Shown here piece by piece: positions 11,429 through 22,283 of a stretch of 64,000 nucleotides of DNA. A program made the translations under genes and the position numbers. The notes under the pieces were generated by a model that ran no database searches, was not told the origin of the DNA, and was given only the letters and a program-made list of their open reading frames with translations. Each line of letters begins with the position of its first letter. Position 1 is the stretch's first letter. This DNA comes from Stenotrophomonas sp. UBA2302 (GTDB taxonomy: Bacteria; Pseudomonadota; Gammaproteobacteria; Xanthomonadales; Xanthomonadaceae). The stretch lies in contig DDVW01000040.1 of NCBI GenBank assembly GCA_002345545.1, forward strand, positions 17,930-81,929, written 5' to 3'.

Positions 11429-12044
11429 TCCAGAAGCAGTTGTACTGGCGGCGCAGGTTGAACACCGTCCGCGAGGGTGTGGCGCGGTTGCCCAGTGTCT
11501 GCTCCAGACGCAGTCCCACCGGTTGCCGCGGTGGTGGCGCGGGGGCTGGTGCATCGTCGATGACAACCGGCTCCGGCGCCGTTTCCTGCGATGCCCCTAC
11601 CGGCGTGCCATCACCGTAGGTTGACGGTTGCGGTGGCGCCGGCGGGTAGACCGGTTCGGCGGGAAATACCGGCGCGATGTCGACCAGCGGGCGATGCACG
11701 ATCGCGTCCAGTCGCTCCATCACCTGCGTGGCGGCGGCGGTGGAGAGCCCGTTCCACAGATAGATGCCGGACAGCCGGTTGGCATCACGCGCATCCACGG
11801 CGCTGCGGATCTGTGCCACCACCTCGCTGAGCCGTCGCGCGCAGCTGTCGCGGTACAGCCCGCTGCCGCCCATGGCACGCGAACCGGCCGGTGGCAGCCG
11901 CGCACGCGCGCCCATGACCTCGCAGGGCTTGTCGCCGTAGACCGTCTGGCCCTGCGCATCGGTGCAGCGGTGGATCTGCTGCGCTTGCAGCGGCAGCGCG
12001 CCGGCGGCGGTGCAGCACAACAGCAATGACAGGGCGATTCGCAT
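11418..12044 (-). CDS. secreted DUF4124 domain protein
   Basis: The predicted 208-residue exported protein has a Sec signal peptide (residues 1-21, cleavage near LQAQ-QIH) and a short DUF4124 segment at once after it (IHRCTDAQGQTVYGDKPC), a module common in Xanthomonadales periplasmic proteins of unknown role. The middle is helical with a CARRLSEVV segment. A Pro/Ala-rich linker follows (about 130-175), and the tail carries one Cys. It lies downstream of metF on the same strand (59-base gap) and converges on the Nudix gene with overlapping stops. The function is unknown. Confidence 0.75.
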   Translation of the reverse strand: MRIALSLLLCCTAAGALPLQAQQIHRCTDAQGQTVYGDKPCEVMGARARLPPAGSRAMGGSGLYRDSCARRLSEVVAQIRSAVDARDANRLSGIYLWNGLSTAAATQVMERLDAIVHRPLVDIAPVFPAEPVYPPAPPQPSTYGDGTPVGASQETAPEPVVIDDAPAPAPPPRQPVGLRLEQTLGNRATPSRTVFNLRRQYNCFWISL

Positions 12045-12103
12045 CGCCCAAGGGTAGTCGCTGGCCGCGACGGTAGAAAGCGGAGTGATGTGATGGTGCC
12101 GTC

Positions 12104-12934
12104 TCAGGCGCGGCCCAGGCGGCGCAGTACCGCACTGGTCGGGCGGGCGAGGTTGAGTGTGTAGAAATGCAGTGACGGCACCCCGGCCTCGATCAGCCGT
12201 TCACACAGCGCGGTCACCACGTCGGCACCGAACTCGCGGATCGAGTCGGCGTCGTCGCCATAGGCCTGCATGCGCTTGCTGATCCAGCGCGGGATTTCCG
12301 CGCCGCACTGCTCGGAGAAGCGCCGCAGCTGGCTGAAGTTGGAGATCGGCATGATGCCGGGGATGATCGGCACCTCCACGCCCAGCTTGCGCACCGCATC
12401 GACGAAGTGGAAATAGGCGTCGGCGTTGTAGAAATACTGGGTGATGGCGGCGTCGGCGCCGGCGTCGATCTTGGTCTTGAAGTGGCGCAGGTCGGCCAGT
12501 GCACAGCTGGCCTGCGGATGGGTTTCCGGATACGCGGCGGCCTCGATGCGGAAGGCGTCGCCGTGTTCGGCGCGGATGAAGGCGATCAGGTCCGAGGCGT
12601 AGCGCAGGTCGCCGGGAAAACCCATGCCCGAGGGCAGGTCGCCGCGCAGGGCGATGATGCGGTTGACGCCGATGGCGCGGTACAGCTTGAGCAGCTCGCG
12701 GATCTCCTCGCGGGTGCCGCCGACGCAGGACAGGTGCGGTGCCGCCTGCAGGCTGTGGTGCTGGTTGAGGTGGCGCACGGTCTCGGAGGTGTAGCTCAGG
12801 GTCGAGCCGCCGGCACCGAACGTGCACGACACATAGTCAGGCGCGTGCGCCTTGAGCTTGCTCGCGGTGCGGTCCAGCTGGGCGCGCTGGTCGTCGGTTT
12901 TCGGTGGATAGAACTCGAAGCTGATCGCGGTCAT
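12104..12934 (-). CDS. metF: 5,10-methylenetetrahydrofolate reductase
   Basis: MetF reduces methylene-THF to methyl-THF with FAD and NADH and supplies the methyl group for methionine synthesis. The 276-residue product is slightly shorter than E. coli MetF (296) but complete: SFEFYPPK at the N-terminus with the catalytic Glu, TFGAGGST, NRIIALRGDLP (FAD loop), AAYPETHP and the folate/FAD contact ITQYFYN. The promoter contains a strong palindrome (see 12973-12986). The leader is very short and no clear Shine-Dalgarno sequence precedes the ATG. Confidence 0.97.
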   Translation of the reverse strand: MTAISFEFYPPKTDDQRAQLDRTASKLKAHAPDYVSCTFGAGGSTLSYTSETVRHLNQHHSLQAAPHLSCVGGTREEIRELLKLYRAIGVNRIIALRGDLPSGMGFPGDLRYASDLIAFIRAEHGDAFRIEAAAYPETHPQASCALADLRHFKTKIDAGADAAITQYFYNADAYFHFVDAVRKLGVEVPIIPGIMPISNFSQLRRFSEQCGAEIPRWISKRMQAYGDDADSIREFGADVVTALCERLIEAGVPSLHFYTLNLARPTSAVLRRLGRA

Positions 12935-12962
12935 GGGGAGCCCGGCATCTGGAATGGCGGAG

Positions 12963-12991
12963 ATTATATCTCTCCATCAAGATGGATGTGC
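12963..12991 (-). promoter_or_regulatory. metF promoter with 14-bp palindromic operator
   Basis: On the minus strand a perfect -10 TATAAT (12968-12963) lies inside the palindrome GAGAT-ATA-ATCTC. Upstream is a weak -35 TTGCAC with a 19-base spacer. That spacer contains a perfect 6-2-6 palindrome TCCATC-TT-GATGGA (12973-12986). The placement between -35 and -10 is that expected of a repressor operator. An ArsR-type SahR-like regulator is one possibility, but the binding protein is not identified here. Part of the motif (GATGGAGAGAT) recurs upstream of metK. Confidence 0.7.
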
Positions 12992-13189
12992 AATTGTTTC
13001 ATCTGTGCCGAGGCTCGGTGCACAGGGGGCAGCGTGCGGCGGCAATCGGGCGCTGCAGGTGCCGAAGGCGGATGGCAGGTTCCGCTGGTGACCGGGCGCC
13101 GGGAGGCGCGCTGAACCGTGGTGCCGGGATACACCCAGCTGCCGGATGGCCGAGAATGCGCGCTGTCTTCTGCCGTGGCGCTGTGTTCC
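12992..13189. other. metF-DUF3228 divergent spacer
   Basis: About 200 bases with no supported gene. The metF promoter occupies its left end. I see no clear promoter for the rightward DUF3228 gene and no known riboswitch. Confidence 0.3.
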
Positions 13190-13744
13190 ATGTCGATCCA
13201 ACTCACCCCGTTTGCCCGTACCCGCCTGTTCCCGCGCACGCCGCGCGCCAACACCATCCAGGACATCACGCCGGAGCAGTTCGAGCAGCACCTCAACGCC
13301 CATGCGCCGCTGAAGGTGCTCGATGGCTACGCGCCGTTCTGCAAGCTGCATGTGCACCGCAACTGGACCTCCACCCGCTGCCTGACCGTACCGATCACGG
13401 ACGACAACCGTCACCAGCTGCGCTCGGCCTACGAGGCACGCACCAAAGAGGAGCTGCCGGTGCTGGTGCGCTGGTTCGAAGGGATCGAGCCGCCGGTGGC
13501 CGAGTACCTGGTGGTGATCCTGTACAGCGCCGAACAGATGGCAAAGGAAGGCGCGCCGATCGAGGCCGAGTGGGGCGTGGTCGGCTGCATCTACACCGCC
13601 GAGCCGGAAGAAGTGCCGATGGCGCCGATCACGATGATGCGCAACGCACTCGGCGTGGAGGAGGGTGGATCGGGCGTGCCGATCGACCGCGCCGCCTATG
13701 CGCGCGCGGTCGAATTCTGGGACAACAACGCCAACTGGCGCTGA
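13190..13744 (+). CDS. DUF3228 family protein
   Basis: This 184-residue cytoplasmic protein contains the DUF3228 hallmarks TPRANTIQDITPEQFE, LDGYAPFCKLHVHRNWTSTR and PMAPITMMRNALGVEEGGSG. No biochemical function is established to my knowledge. The frame is open 24 codons upstream, but the ATG at 13190 (MSIQLTPFARTRL) matches the family start. It is divergent from metF with a 255-base interval that contains the metF promoter. It appears to be a single-gene unit. Confidence 0.8.
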   Translation: MSIQLTPFARTRLFPRTPRANTIQDITPEQFEQHLNAHAPLKVLDGYAPFCKLHVHRNWTSTRCLTVPITDDNRHQLRSAYEARTKEELPVLVRWFEGIEPPVAEYLVVILYSAEQMAKEGAPIEAEWGVVGCIYTAEPEEVPMAPITMMRNALGVEEGGSGVPIDRAAYARAVEFWDNNANWR

Positions 13745-13790
13745 GCTTTCTGCCGGATGCATGGACCGCGCGGCCGGGCGTTGCGGTCGG

Positions 13791-13810
13791 CCCGCGGCAC
13801 CTGCCGCGGG
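13791..13810. repeat. perfect 9-bp hairpin after DUF3228 gene
   Basis: CCCGCGGCA-CC-TGCCGCGGG forms a perfect 20-base palindrome 46 bases after the stop. It may act as a terminator without a T-run, or be a REP-like unit. Confidence 0.45.
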
Positions 13811-13898
13811 TGCCTGCCCTGTTGCCGGTTGAAGTACGGATCGTCACGCACACATTGTGCGTTTCATGGATAGACCCACGGGTCGTGCCGGTCCACCT

Positions 13899-13924
13899 GA
13901 TGGAAGTGCGTGAGCACTTCCATC
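13899..13924. repeat. 11-bp hairpin with GTGA tetraloop
   Basis: GATGGAAGTGC-GTGA-GCACTTCCATC is a perfect 11-bp stem closed by a GNRA-type tetraloop. It lies in the convergent gap between the DUF3228 gene and the unknown gene at 13953, and no T-run follows. It has the look of an extragenic palindromic (REP-like) element or a bidirectional 3' end. Confidence 0.5.
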
Positions 13925-13952
13925 GGGCCGAAGAGCCCGACTGCGCCGGGGG

Positions 13953-14561
13953 TTATTCGCCGGGTATGCGGATCCGGGTCAGGTCGGCAAACAGCATCTC
14001 GCTGGGCTCCCAGCGCACGCGATACTGGCCGGGCTTCAAGGCGGCCAAACGACGGTCGTCGTTGTGCGCATCCTGCTGCAGTGGACGGCTGCCTTGCCAC
14101 TGCAGCACCTGTCCGGCGTCGATGGCATCGTCGTTGCGGATATCCAGTATCGAGACCACTTCATCGAACTGGTCGGTCAGCGTGAGCCGGCCTTTGAAGG
14201 CCTTGATGCCGAGCACGCCTTCGTTGATGAACCTCGCTGTTATCTGCAGGTGCTCACTGCCATCCTCGGCGCGACTGATCGCGGTCTGCGGGAGCGTGGC
14301 CCGCATGGCTTCGCGCATCTGCTGGACGGCTTCGGCCTGACGACGCGCAAGCCGGGCTTCGTCGGTGTTCTGTTCGGCGACATAGGCGCGCTGTTCTTCC
14401 AGCGCCTGCGCGAAGGTGATGCCCTGGGGAACCCCTTCGCCAAAAAAGTCATCGCCAAGATTCTTGCGTACGAAATACTCGATCAGCAGCTTGCGCTGTT
14501 CCTCGGGCAGCTCCCACAGCTGTGCTTTTGCCGCCTCCAGCTCCTCGCTGGTGGTTGGCAT
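13953..14561 (-). CDS. protein of unknown function, 202 residues
   Basis: I do not recognise this protein. It has no signal peptide or membrane segment. Residues 1-60 are acidic and helical (EELEAAKAQLWELPEEQRK), and residues 60-95 are a probable coiled coil rich in Ala/Glu/Gln/Arg. The C-terminal 110 residues look like a beta-sandwich (HLQITARFINEGVLGIKAFKGRLTLTDQFDEVVSILDIRND), resembling extracytoplasmic conserved domains that begin with a stranded pattern. It begins 29 bases after the TfoX-N gene on the same strand, so the two may be cotranscribed. Codon use matches its neighbours. Confidence 0.7.
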   Translation of the reverse strand: MPTTSEELEAAKAQLWELPEEQRKLLIEYFVRKNLGDDFFGEGVPQGITFAQALEEQRAYVAEQNTDEARLARRQAEAVQQMREAMRATLPQTAISRAEDGSEHLQITARFINEGVLGIKAFKGRLTLTDQFDEVVSILDIRNDDAIDAGQVLQWQGSRPLQQDAHNDDRRLAALKPGQYRVRWEPSEMLFADLTRIRIPGE

Positions 14562-14590
14562 CAGCGCGTCCAGTCGCCGCGTTGCGCTGC

Positions 14591-14929
14591 TCAGCGGGTT
14601 GGTGATCGCTTGCCGGTATTCGGCTTCGGTGGCGGCATCAGTTCGGCGGTCTGCAGGATCAGCCGCCGTATCGCCTCGCTGTCATCGAGCAGCTCGTCGG
14701 CCACCGGGTAGTTCTTGGCGCCCGGATACGGCGGGCGCTGCGGCAGCGCTGGCGCCAGTCCGGTGGCGGCTGCGGACGGCTTCACAAACAGGCTGTTGTC
14801 GCAGACGAAGGCCACCACCTTGCCATCCACATACAGCGCGTACTCGCCAAACATCTTCCTGTGGCTCAGGCGGCTGCCCAGATCGATCTGCTCGGAGATG
14901 TAGTCGATGAAATCGCGGTCGGTGCCCAT
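14591..14929 (-). CDS. TfoX N-terminal domain protein
   Basis: This 112-residue protein is a stand-alone TfoX/Sxy N-terminal domain. Diagnostic are DFIDYISEQIDLG near the start, RKMFGEYALYVDGKVVAFVCDNSLFVK, and a late helix ADELLDDSEAIRRLI. Full-length TfoX/Sxy controls competence with CRP, but single-domain forms like this one are common and their role is not established, so I give no gene symbol. It lies upstream of the unknown 202-residue gene on the same strand and downstream of ahcY, whose terminator separates them. Confidence 0.85.
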   Translation of the reverse strand: MGTDRDFIDYISEQIDLGSRLSHRKMFGEYALYVDGKVVAFVCDNSLFVKPSAAATGLAPALPQRPPYPGAKNYPVADELLDDSEAIRRLILQTAELMPPPKPNTGKRSPTR

Positions 14930-15020
14930 GACGGTGCCTGTGGTGGGAGGTGCGCAATCCGGATAGGAATGATGCGCCCGGCGTCGGAGCGTTGCATTCC
15001 CGTAATCACGGCAGCGGAAC

Positions 15021-15048
15021 GGAAAACGGGCGCCTTGCGGCGCCCGTT
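15021..15048 (-). terminator. terminator of ahcY
   Basis: A perfect 10-bp stem AACGGGCGCC/GGCGCCCGTT (15025-15034 with 15039-15048) with a four-base loop (GCAA on the minus strand) is followed on the minus strand by a short TT run. It lies 31 bases past the ahcY stop. Confidence 0.75.
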
Positions 15049-15078
15049 CCGTGTTTCACGCAGTGACCGGCAAGCCGA

Positions 15079-16527
<1,449 letters not shown>

Positions 16528-16564
16528 GTAAAGCTCCGGTGTGGTGCGAGCAGGCTCGCGTTCG

Positions 16565-16694
16565 CCGGGCGCCGTTGTTGCATGGAAGCCGTCCGAGCCT
16601 GGCCGTCGGTGCGGCTCCACTCTGCGGGAAGTCCGCACCGGGAGGTACGGATTCCGCTGGAGGGACCTGGATGACGGTCGCAGCGCCCCTCGGA
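16565..16694 (-). promoter_or_regulatory. S-adenosylhomocysteine (SAH) riboswitch in the ahcY leader
   Basis: On the minus strand the leader begins with CCGAGGGGCGCTGCGACCG (16693 downward), contains the pairing partner CCAGGCTCGG (about 16601 to 16592), and ends with CAACGGCGCCCGG (about 16577 to 16565). These are the conserved blocks of the SAH riboswitch: P1 formed by CCGAG/CTCGG, the GGCGCTGCGAC core and the 3' pseudoknot strand. Known members sit in front of ahcY and raise expression when SAH accumulates. It starts just after a -10 TATAAT. Confidence 0.9.
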
Positions 16695-16706
16695 ACGGGG
16701 GCCGTA

Positions 16707-16712
16707 ATTATA
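16707..16712 (-). promoter_or_regulatory. ahcY -10 element
   Basis: A perfect TATAAT lies on the minus strand at 16712-16707. The predicted transcription start is near 16700, five or so bases before the riboswitch. No good -35 is visible at 17 bases. Confidence 0.65.
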
Positions 16713-16812
16713 TCGCGGCCCGGTGCCTGCGCCCGCGGCCCAACCAACGGCAGGGGAGAACTCCGACAGAGATTGTTAAGTTGGTCGATTGTCCCGGTTG
16801 TTGAGGATTGCC

Positions 16813-19320
16813 ATGACTGTCTCCCCTGTCCGTCGCGCCAGGCGCGCTTCCGCGGTGCTGGTGCTGTGCGCCGGCCTGTTGCTCTCGGTACCGCCGGCAC
16901 TGGCGCTGGCCCCTGTCACGGCGCAGAAGGCCGCGCAGGGCGAGGGCTACCGGCTGCCGTCGGCCGCGCTGCAGGCGGTGGTCGATGCGCCGCGCGCGCC
17001 GAGCCTGAGCCTGTCGCCCAGGCGTGACCTGGCGGCGATGCTGCAGACCCCGCCGCTGCCGTCCATCGCCCAGGTGGCCGCGCCCGAGCTGAAGCTGGCC
17101 GGGCTGCGGATCAACCCGAAGACGGTGTCCGACAGCCGCTTCTCCTTCGGCAGCAAGCTGTGGCTGATCTCCACCGCCGATGGCACCGAGCGCCAGATCA
17201 GCGGCCTGCCGCAGCCGCTGTCGGTGGCCTCGCTGGCGTGGTCGCCGGACCAGAAGTACCTGGCGTTCAACCAGCTCGATCCGGCCAGCGGTGCCAACGA
17301 GCTGTGGCTGGTGGATGTCGGAACGGCCAGTGCGCGGCGGGTGGCGCAGGGCCTGAACAGCGTCGTCGGCAACGGCTATGCGTGGCTGCCGGGCGGTGAC
17401 GCGCTGCTGGTGCTGCAGCGCCCGGCCGGTGTGGGTGAAGCGCCGCTGGGTGATGGCGTTCCGGCCGGTCCGGCGATCCAGGAAACCGTGGCCGGGCAGG
17501 GGGTGCGCTCGGTGCGTACCTACCAGGACCTGCTGAAAAACGAGGACGACGCGCGCCTGTTCGAGTACTACCTGCAGGCGCAGCCGGTGCGCGTGGCGAT
17601 CAACGGTGACACCACCCCGGTCGGTGCGGTGGGGATCTACCTTGGTCTTTCAGCCTCGCCCGACGGCAACTACCTGCTCAGCCAGCGCGTGCAGCGGCCG
17701 TTCTCCTACGCGGTGCCGGTGAGCCGCTTCCCGCGCAATATCGAGGTGCTCGATGCGCAGGGCAAGCTGGTGCACACCGTGGCGCGGCTGCCGCTGGTCG
17801 ATGGCCTGCCGACCGGCAATGACGCCGTGCCCACCGGCGTGCGTTCGATCAGCTGGCGTGCCGATGCGCCGGCCACGCTGGTGTGGGCCGAAGCGCAGGA
17901 CGGCGGTGATCCGGCCCGCGACACGGCCATTCGCGATGCGGTGCTGATGCAGGCCGCGCCGTTCGAGAAGCCGCCGGTGACGCTGGCGCAGCTGGGCTCA
18001 CGCTATGCCGGCATCCGCTGGTCCAGCGGTGAACTGGCGCTGCTCGATGAGTTCTGGTGGAAGAGCCGGCAGGTGAGGCAGTGGAAGATCGCCCCGGATC
18101 TGCCCGAGCAGGCGCCGGTGCTGCTGTCCGAGCGCTCGGACGATGACCGCTACAGCGACCCGGGCGAGCCGGTGCTGCAGCTCGATGCCGCCGGCCGTTC
18201 ACACTTGCAGCTCAGTGGCGATGGCAACAGCTTCTACCGCATCGGTGCCGGCGCCTCGGCCGAAGGCGACCGTCCGTTCCTGGACAAGGTGGACCTGGCA
18301 AGCGGCAAGAGCGAACGGCTGTTCCACTCGCAGGCGCCGCATTACGAAGTGCCGCTGGCGCTGATCGACGGCGACCGCCCGCGCGTGCTGAGCTACCGCG
18401 AGTCCAACGACGTGCCGGCCAACCTGTTCACCCGTGACCTGGGCGCCGATGCCACGCCGCAGCCGCTGACCCATTTCGCGCATCCGCTGCCGGCGCTGCG
18501 CGGGGTCAACAAGGAGCAGATCCGCTACACCCGCAACGATGGTGTCGAACTCACCGGCGACCTGCTGCTGCCACCCGGTTATGACCCGAAGAAGGACGGC
18601 CCGCGACCGCTGCTGATGTGGGCCTACCCGGCCGAGTTCAAGTCCGCGGCCGACGCCAGCCAGGTGACCGGCTCGCCGCACCGCTTCAATGCGGTCAGCT
18701 ACTGGGGGCCGCAGGCGTTCCTGGCCAAGGGCTATGTGGTGCTGAGCGCGCCGAGCATGCCGATCATCGGTGAGGGCGATGCCGAGCCCAACGACACCTA
18801 TATCGAGCAGCTGGTGGCCAGTGCGCAGGCGGCGGTGGACGAGGTGGTCCGCCGTGGCGTTGCCGATCGTGAGCGTATCGCCGTGGGCGGGCATTCCTAT
18901 GGTGCGTTCATGACCGCCAACCTGCTCGCCCACACCGACCTGTTCAAGGCCGGCATCGCCCGTTCCGGTGCCTACAACCGCACGCTGACCCCGTTCGGCT
19001 TCCAGGCCGAGGAGCGCAATTACTGGAAGGCGCAGGACACCTACCTGAAGATGTCGCCGTTCAACTACGCCGACCGGATCAAGACGCCGATCCTGTTCAT
19101 CCACGGCGCCGAGGACAACAACTCCGGCACCTTCCCGATGCAGAGCGAGCGCATGTTCGCGGCGGTGAAGGGACTGGGCGGCACCGCGCGGCTGGTGATG
19201 CTGCCCAACGAATCGCACGGCTACCGCGCGCGCGAATCGATCATGACCATGCTGGCCGAAAGCGAGGACTGGCTGGACCAGTGGCTGGCCGCACCGGTCA
19301 GGCAGGACAGGCGCCGCTGA
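16813..19320 (+). CDS. S9 family serine peptidase (prolyl oligopeptidase/glutamyl endopeptidase-like)
   Basis: This is an exported 835-residue peptidase. Residues 1-34 form a signal peptide with an Arg-rich start (RRARR) and a hydrophobic core ending ALA. A beta-propeller occupies about 80-560 and an alpha/beta hydrolase domain the C-terminus. The catalytic triad is visible as Ser695 in GGHSYG, Asp768 in GAEDNN and His802 in ESHGY. It most resembles glutamyl endopeptidase-like S9 enzymes. The ATG at 16813 has GAGGA seven bases upstream and is preferred over an in-frame TTG at 16789. It is divergent from ahcY and is followed by a terminator. Confidence 0.9.
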   Translation: MTVSPVRRARRASAVLVLCAGLLLSVPPALALAPVTAQKAAQGEGYRLPSAALQAVVDAPRAPSLSLSPRRDLAAMLQTPPLPSIAQVAAPELKLAGLRINPKTVSDSRFSFGSKLWLISTADGTERQISGLPQPLSVASLAWSPDQKYLAFNQLDPASGANELWLVDVGTASARRVAQGLNSVVGNGYAWLPGGDALLVLQRPAGVGEAPLGDGVPAGPAIQETVAGQGVRSVRTYQDLLKNEDDARLFEYYLQAQPVRVAINGDTTPVGAVGIYLGLSASPDGNYLLSQRVQRPFSYAVPVSRFPRNIEVLDAQGKLVHTVARLPLVDGLPTGNDAVPTGVRSISWRADAPATLVWAEAQDGGDPARDTAIRDAVLMQAAPFEKPPVTLAQLGSRYAGIRWSSGELALLDEFWWKSRQVRQWKIAPDLPEQAPVLLSERSDDDRYSDPGEPVLQLDAAGRSHLQLSGDGNSFYRIGAGASAEGDRPFLDKVDLASGKSERLFHSQAPHYEVPLALIDGDRPRVLSYRESNDVPANLFTRDLGADATPQPLTHFAHPLPALRGVNKEQIRYTRNDGVELTGDLLLPPGYDPKKDGPRPLLMWAYPAEFKSAADASQVTGSPHRFNAVSYWGPQAFLAKGYVVLSAPSMPIIGEGDAEPNDTYIEQLVASAQAAVDEVVRRGVADRERIAVGGHSYGAFMTANLLAHTDLFKAGIARSGAYNRTLTPFGFQAEERNYWKAQDTYLKMSPFNYADRIKTPILFIHGAEDNNSGTFPMQSERMFAAVKGLGGTARLVMLPNESHGYRARESIMTMLAESEDWLDQWLAAPVRQDRRR

Positions 19321-19328
19321 CGCCACCC

Positions 19329-19362
19329 GGGCGCGGAATAGGGTCGAACCTGTTCCGCGCCC
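19329..19362. other. 10-bp inverted repeat after S9 peptidase gene
   Basis: GGGCGCGGAA/TTCCGCGCCC (19329-19338 with 19353-19362, 14-base loop) lies eight bases after the stop and ahead of the true terminator at 19392. It probably protects the transcript 3' end. Confidence 0.4.
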
Positions 19363-19391
19363 ATATGCCGGCGAGGCAGCGGAAGGTCATG

Positions 19392-19414
19392 ACGGGGCGT
19401 GTTCGCCCCGTTTT
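19392..19414 (+). terminator. rho-independent terminator after S9 peptidase gene
   Basis: A perfect 8-bp stem ACGGGGCG/CGCCCCGT (loop TGTT) is followed by TTT. It isolates ppc from the upstream gene. The remaining 129 bases before ppc hold no gene. I see no convincing promoter there, although ppc must have one. Confidence 0.8.
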
Positions 19415-19543
19415 CATGTCTGCCGGGACAGGCTGCGGACAACATGCAGATGCAACTGTTTCAGTATTGGTGCACTGCAAAAAGCCGCAGGTGTTTCGGT
19501 TAGTCTTGGGCTCTTCCGCTTCCCCGAAGGTTCGGCATTCCGG

Positions 19544-22255
19544 ATGAACGAGTACCGCAGCAGCGTTGTCTTCGCCACCCCCGACCTGCCCCTGCGCGAC
19601 GATGTGCGTCGCCTCGGCACCATGGTCGGTGAGCTTATTTCCGAACAGGTCGCGCCGGCCTTTCTCGATGAAGTGGAAGACGTGCGCACTGCGGCGATCG
19701 CCCGGCGTGAAAGCCAGGGACCGCTGGCCACGCTCAGCGAACAGTTGTCCGGGCGCACGCCGCGTCAGGCCGAGGCGCTGGTGCGGGCGTTCAGCACCTA
19801 CTTCCAGGTGGTCAACATCGCCGAACGCGTGCACCGTATCCGCCGCCGCCGCGATTACCAGCGTGCCGGCACCAAGCGGCCGCAGCCGGAAAGCCTGCAT
19901 GACGCACTGCTCGCATTGAAGGCGCAGGGCGTGACGCTGGAGGAGCTGGCGCAGTGGCTGCCGCGTATCGACATCGAACCGGTGTTCACCGCGCATCCGA
20001 CCGAGGCGGTGCGGCGCGCGCTGCTGGAAAAAGAACAGCTGATGGTGGCCGCGCTGGTCGACAACCTCGATGGCCAGCGCACGCCCGGTGAGCAGGCCGC
20101 CGATGGCGAGCGCTTCCGCATGGCGCTGACCGCCTCGTGGCAGACCGCCGATTCCTCGCCGGTGCGGCCGAGCGTGGATGACGAGCGCGAGCACGTCGGC
20201 TTCTATCTCACCCGCGTGCTGTACCGGGTGATGCCGGTGTTCTACGAATCGCTGGAGCAGGCGCTGCGGGACACCTGGGGGCGTACCCTGCCGCTGCCAC
20301 GACTGCTGCGCTTCGGCACCTGGGTCGGCGGGGACATGGACGGCAATCCGAACGTGGACGCCGGCACCATCACCGCCACCTTGAACGCGCAGCGCCAGGC
20401 GGTGCTGGAGCTGTACCTGAAGGACATGCTCAAGCTGGCCAGCCTGCTCAGCCAGTCTACTGCGCTGATCGGGGTCAGCGACGCGGTGCTGGCGCGGGTG
20501 GAGGACTATCGCCGGTTGTTGCCGCAGGTGCAGTCGCGCCCGCGCCATGCCGACATGCCGTACCGGCTGCTCAACGACCGCATGCGCGCGCGGTTGCAGG
20601 CCACGCTGGACGATGCCCCCGGCGCGTATGCCACCCCGGACGAGTTCATCGACGACATCCAGCTGATCCTCGACAGCCTGGAAGCCAACAAGGGCAAGCA
20701 TGCCGGCTGGTTCTCGGTGCGCCGGCTGCTGTGGCGGGTGCGCAGCTTCGGCTTCCATCTGGCGCGGCTGGATGTGCGCCAGGAATCCAGCGTGCACGCG
20801 CATGCACTGGCCGAAGTGCTGGGCGGTGTGGAGGCGTTCGCCGCGCTGGATGACGCCGCCCGCGCGCAGCTGCTGGCAGCGTATGCGGCCGGCACGGCGG
20901 AGCTGGCGGCGCCGGCCGATGAAGGCGGGCAACGGCTGGACAAGGCATTCGCGGCACTGGCCGACGCACGCCACCGCCACGGCGCCGATGCGCTGGGCAC
21001 CTACATCATTTCCATGGCGCATGACCGGGGTGACGTGCTGGCGGTGCTGGCGCTGGCCCGCCGCGGTGGACTGGTCGATGCGCAGGGCGGGGTGCCGCTG
21101 GATATCGCGCCGCTGTTCGAGACGGTCGACGACCTGCAGCGCGGTACCGCGACCCTGCACGATCTGCTGGCCGATCCGGTCTACCGCGCGCATCTGGCCG
21201 CGCGTGACGACGTGCAGATGGTGATGCTCGGCTATTCGGACAGCGGCAAGGATGGCGGCATCGCCGCCTCGCGCTGGGGCCTGCAGCAGGCGCAGGTGGA
21301 GTTGCTGGAGGCGGCGGCCGGCTATGGCGTGAAACTGACCTTCTTCCACGGCCGTGGCGGTTCGATCAGCCGCGGCGGCACGCGCACCACGCACGCGGTC
21401 AACGCCTCGCCGCGCGGCAGCATCGACGGCCGTCTGCGCGTGACCGAGCAGGGCGAGGTGATCCATCGCAAGTACGGCATCCGCGCGCTGGCGCTGCGTT
21501 CGCTGGAACAATCGGCCGGTGCGGTGCTGCGCGCCAGCCTGCGCCCGCGTGCGGCCGAGCCGCGTGAGGCGCAGTGGATCCCGGTGATGGATATCGTCGC
21601 GGCCGAAAGCTCGCGCGCCTACCGCGCGTTCGTCGGCGATGCGAAATTCATGGACTATTTCCGCAAGGCCACACCGATCGATGTGATCGAGCGCATGACG
21701 CTGGGCTCGCGGCCGTCGCGGCGGCTGGGCCAGGATGCGGCGCTGTCCAACCTGCGCGCGATCCCGTGGGTGTTCGCCTGGAGCCAGGCGCGGGCGGTGA
21801 TTCCCGGCTGGTTCGGGGTCGGCAGCGGGCTGCAGGCCGCCGCCGATGCCGGCCACGAGGAGCGGCTGCGCGAGATGGCGCACGACTGGCCGTTCTTCGA
21901 GACTTTCCTCGACGACATGGCGATGGTGCTGAGCAAGGGCGACATCCATATCGCCGAGCAGTTCTCGCGGCTGGCCGGGCCATTGCATGCGCACTTCTTC
22001 CCGCTGATCCGCGAGGAGCTGGCGCTGACCGCGCACTGGGTCAAGCGCCTGAGCGGGCAGCAGGAGCTGCTGGAACACGATCCGCGGCTGGCGCTGTCGA
22101 TCCGCCTGCGCAATCCCTACATCGATCCGATCAGCACCCTGCAGGTGGACCTGCTGCAGCGCTGGCGCGAAAGCGGGCGCGAGGACGAGGCGTTGCTGCG
22201 CGCGCTGGTGGCCTGTGTGAACGGCGTCTCGCAGGGAGTGCAGAATACCGGGTGA
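19544..22255 (+). CDS. ppc: phosphoenolpyruvate carboxylase
   Basis: PEP carboxylase fixes bicarbonate onto PEP to give oxaloacetate, the main anaplerotic step in this lineage. The 903-residue length is typical. The catalytic FTAHPTEA motif (His151), the glycine-rich [13 protein letters not shown] loop, the [12 protein letters not shown] and [10 protein letters not shown] segments and the C-terminal RNPYIDP and NTG ending are all present. The start ATG ([16 protein letters not shown]) follows a plain leader. The Ser/Thr kinase gene begins only 28 bases later, so the two may share a transcript. Confidence 0.98.
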   Translation: MNEYRSSVVFATPDLPLRDDVRRLGTMVGELISEQVAPAFLDEVEDVRTAAIARRESQGPLATLSEQLSGRTPRQAEALVRAFSTYFQVVNIAERVHRIRRRRDYQRAGTKRPQPESLHDALLALKAQGVTLEELAQWLPRIDIEPVFTAHPTEAVRRALLEKEQLMVAALVDNLDGQRTPGEQAADGERFRMALTASWQTADSSPVRPSVDDEREHVGFYLTRVLYRVMPVFYESLEQALRDTWGRTLPLPRLLRFGTWVGGDMDGNPNVDAGTITATLNAQRQAVLELYLKDMLKLASLLSQSTALIGVSDAVLARVEDYRRLLPQVQSRPRHADMPYRLLNDRMRARLQATLDDAPGAYATPDEFIDDIQLILDSLEANKGKHAGWFSVRRLLWRVRSFGFHLARLDVRQESSVHAHALAEVLGGVEAFAALDDAARAQLLAAYAAGTAELAAPADEGGQRLDKAFAALADARHRHGADALGTYIISMAHDRGDVLAVLALARRGGLVDAQGGVPLDIAPLFETVDDLQRGTATLHDLLADPVYRAHLAARDDVQMVMLGYSDSGKDGGIAASRWGLQQAQVELLEAAAGYGVKLTFFHGRGGSISRGGTRTTHAVNASPRGSIDGRLRVTEQGEVIHRKYGIRALALRSLEQSAGAVLRASLRPRAAEPREAQWIPVMDIVAAESSRAYRAFVGDAKFMDYFRKATPIDVIERMTLGSRPSRRLGQDAALSNLRAIPWVFAWSQARAVIPGWFGVGSGLQAAADAGHEERLREMAHDWPFFETFLDDMAMVLSKGDIHIAEQFSRLAGPLHAHFFPLIREELALTAHWVKRLSGQQELLEHDPRLALSIRLRNPYIDPISTLQVDLLQRWRESGREDEALLRALVACVNGVSQGVQNTG

Positions 22256-22283
22256 CGGCGACGCGCCGGACGGGACGGAGACG

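Noticed and set aside
12935..13110. SAH or SAM riboswitch in front of metF
   Set aside because: The -10 lies about 30 bases from the ATG, leaving no room for an aptamer, and no conserved blocks are present.
19298..22078. 926-codon antisense frame opposite ppc
   Set aside because: It is a shadow of ppc with His/Arg/Gln-rich composition and no known motif.
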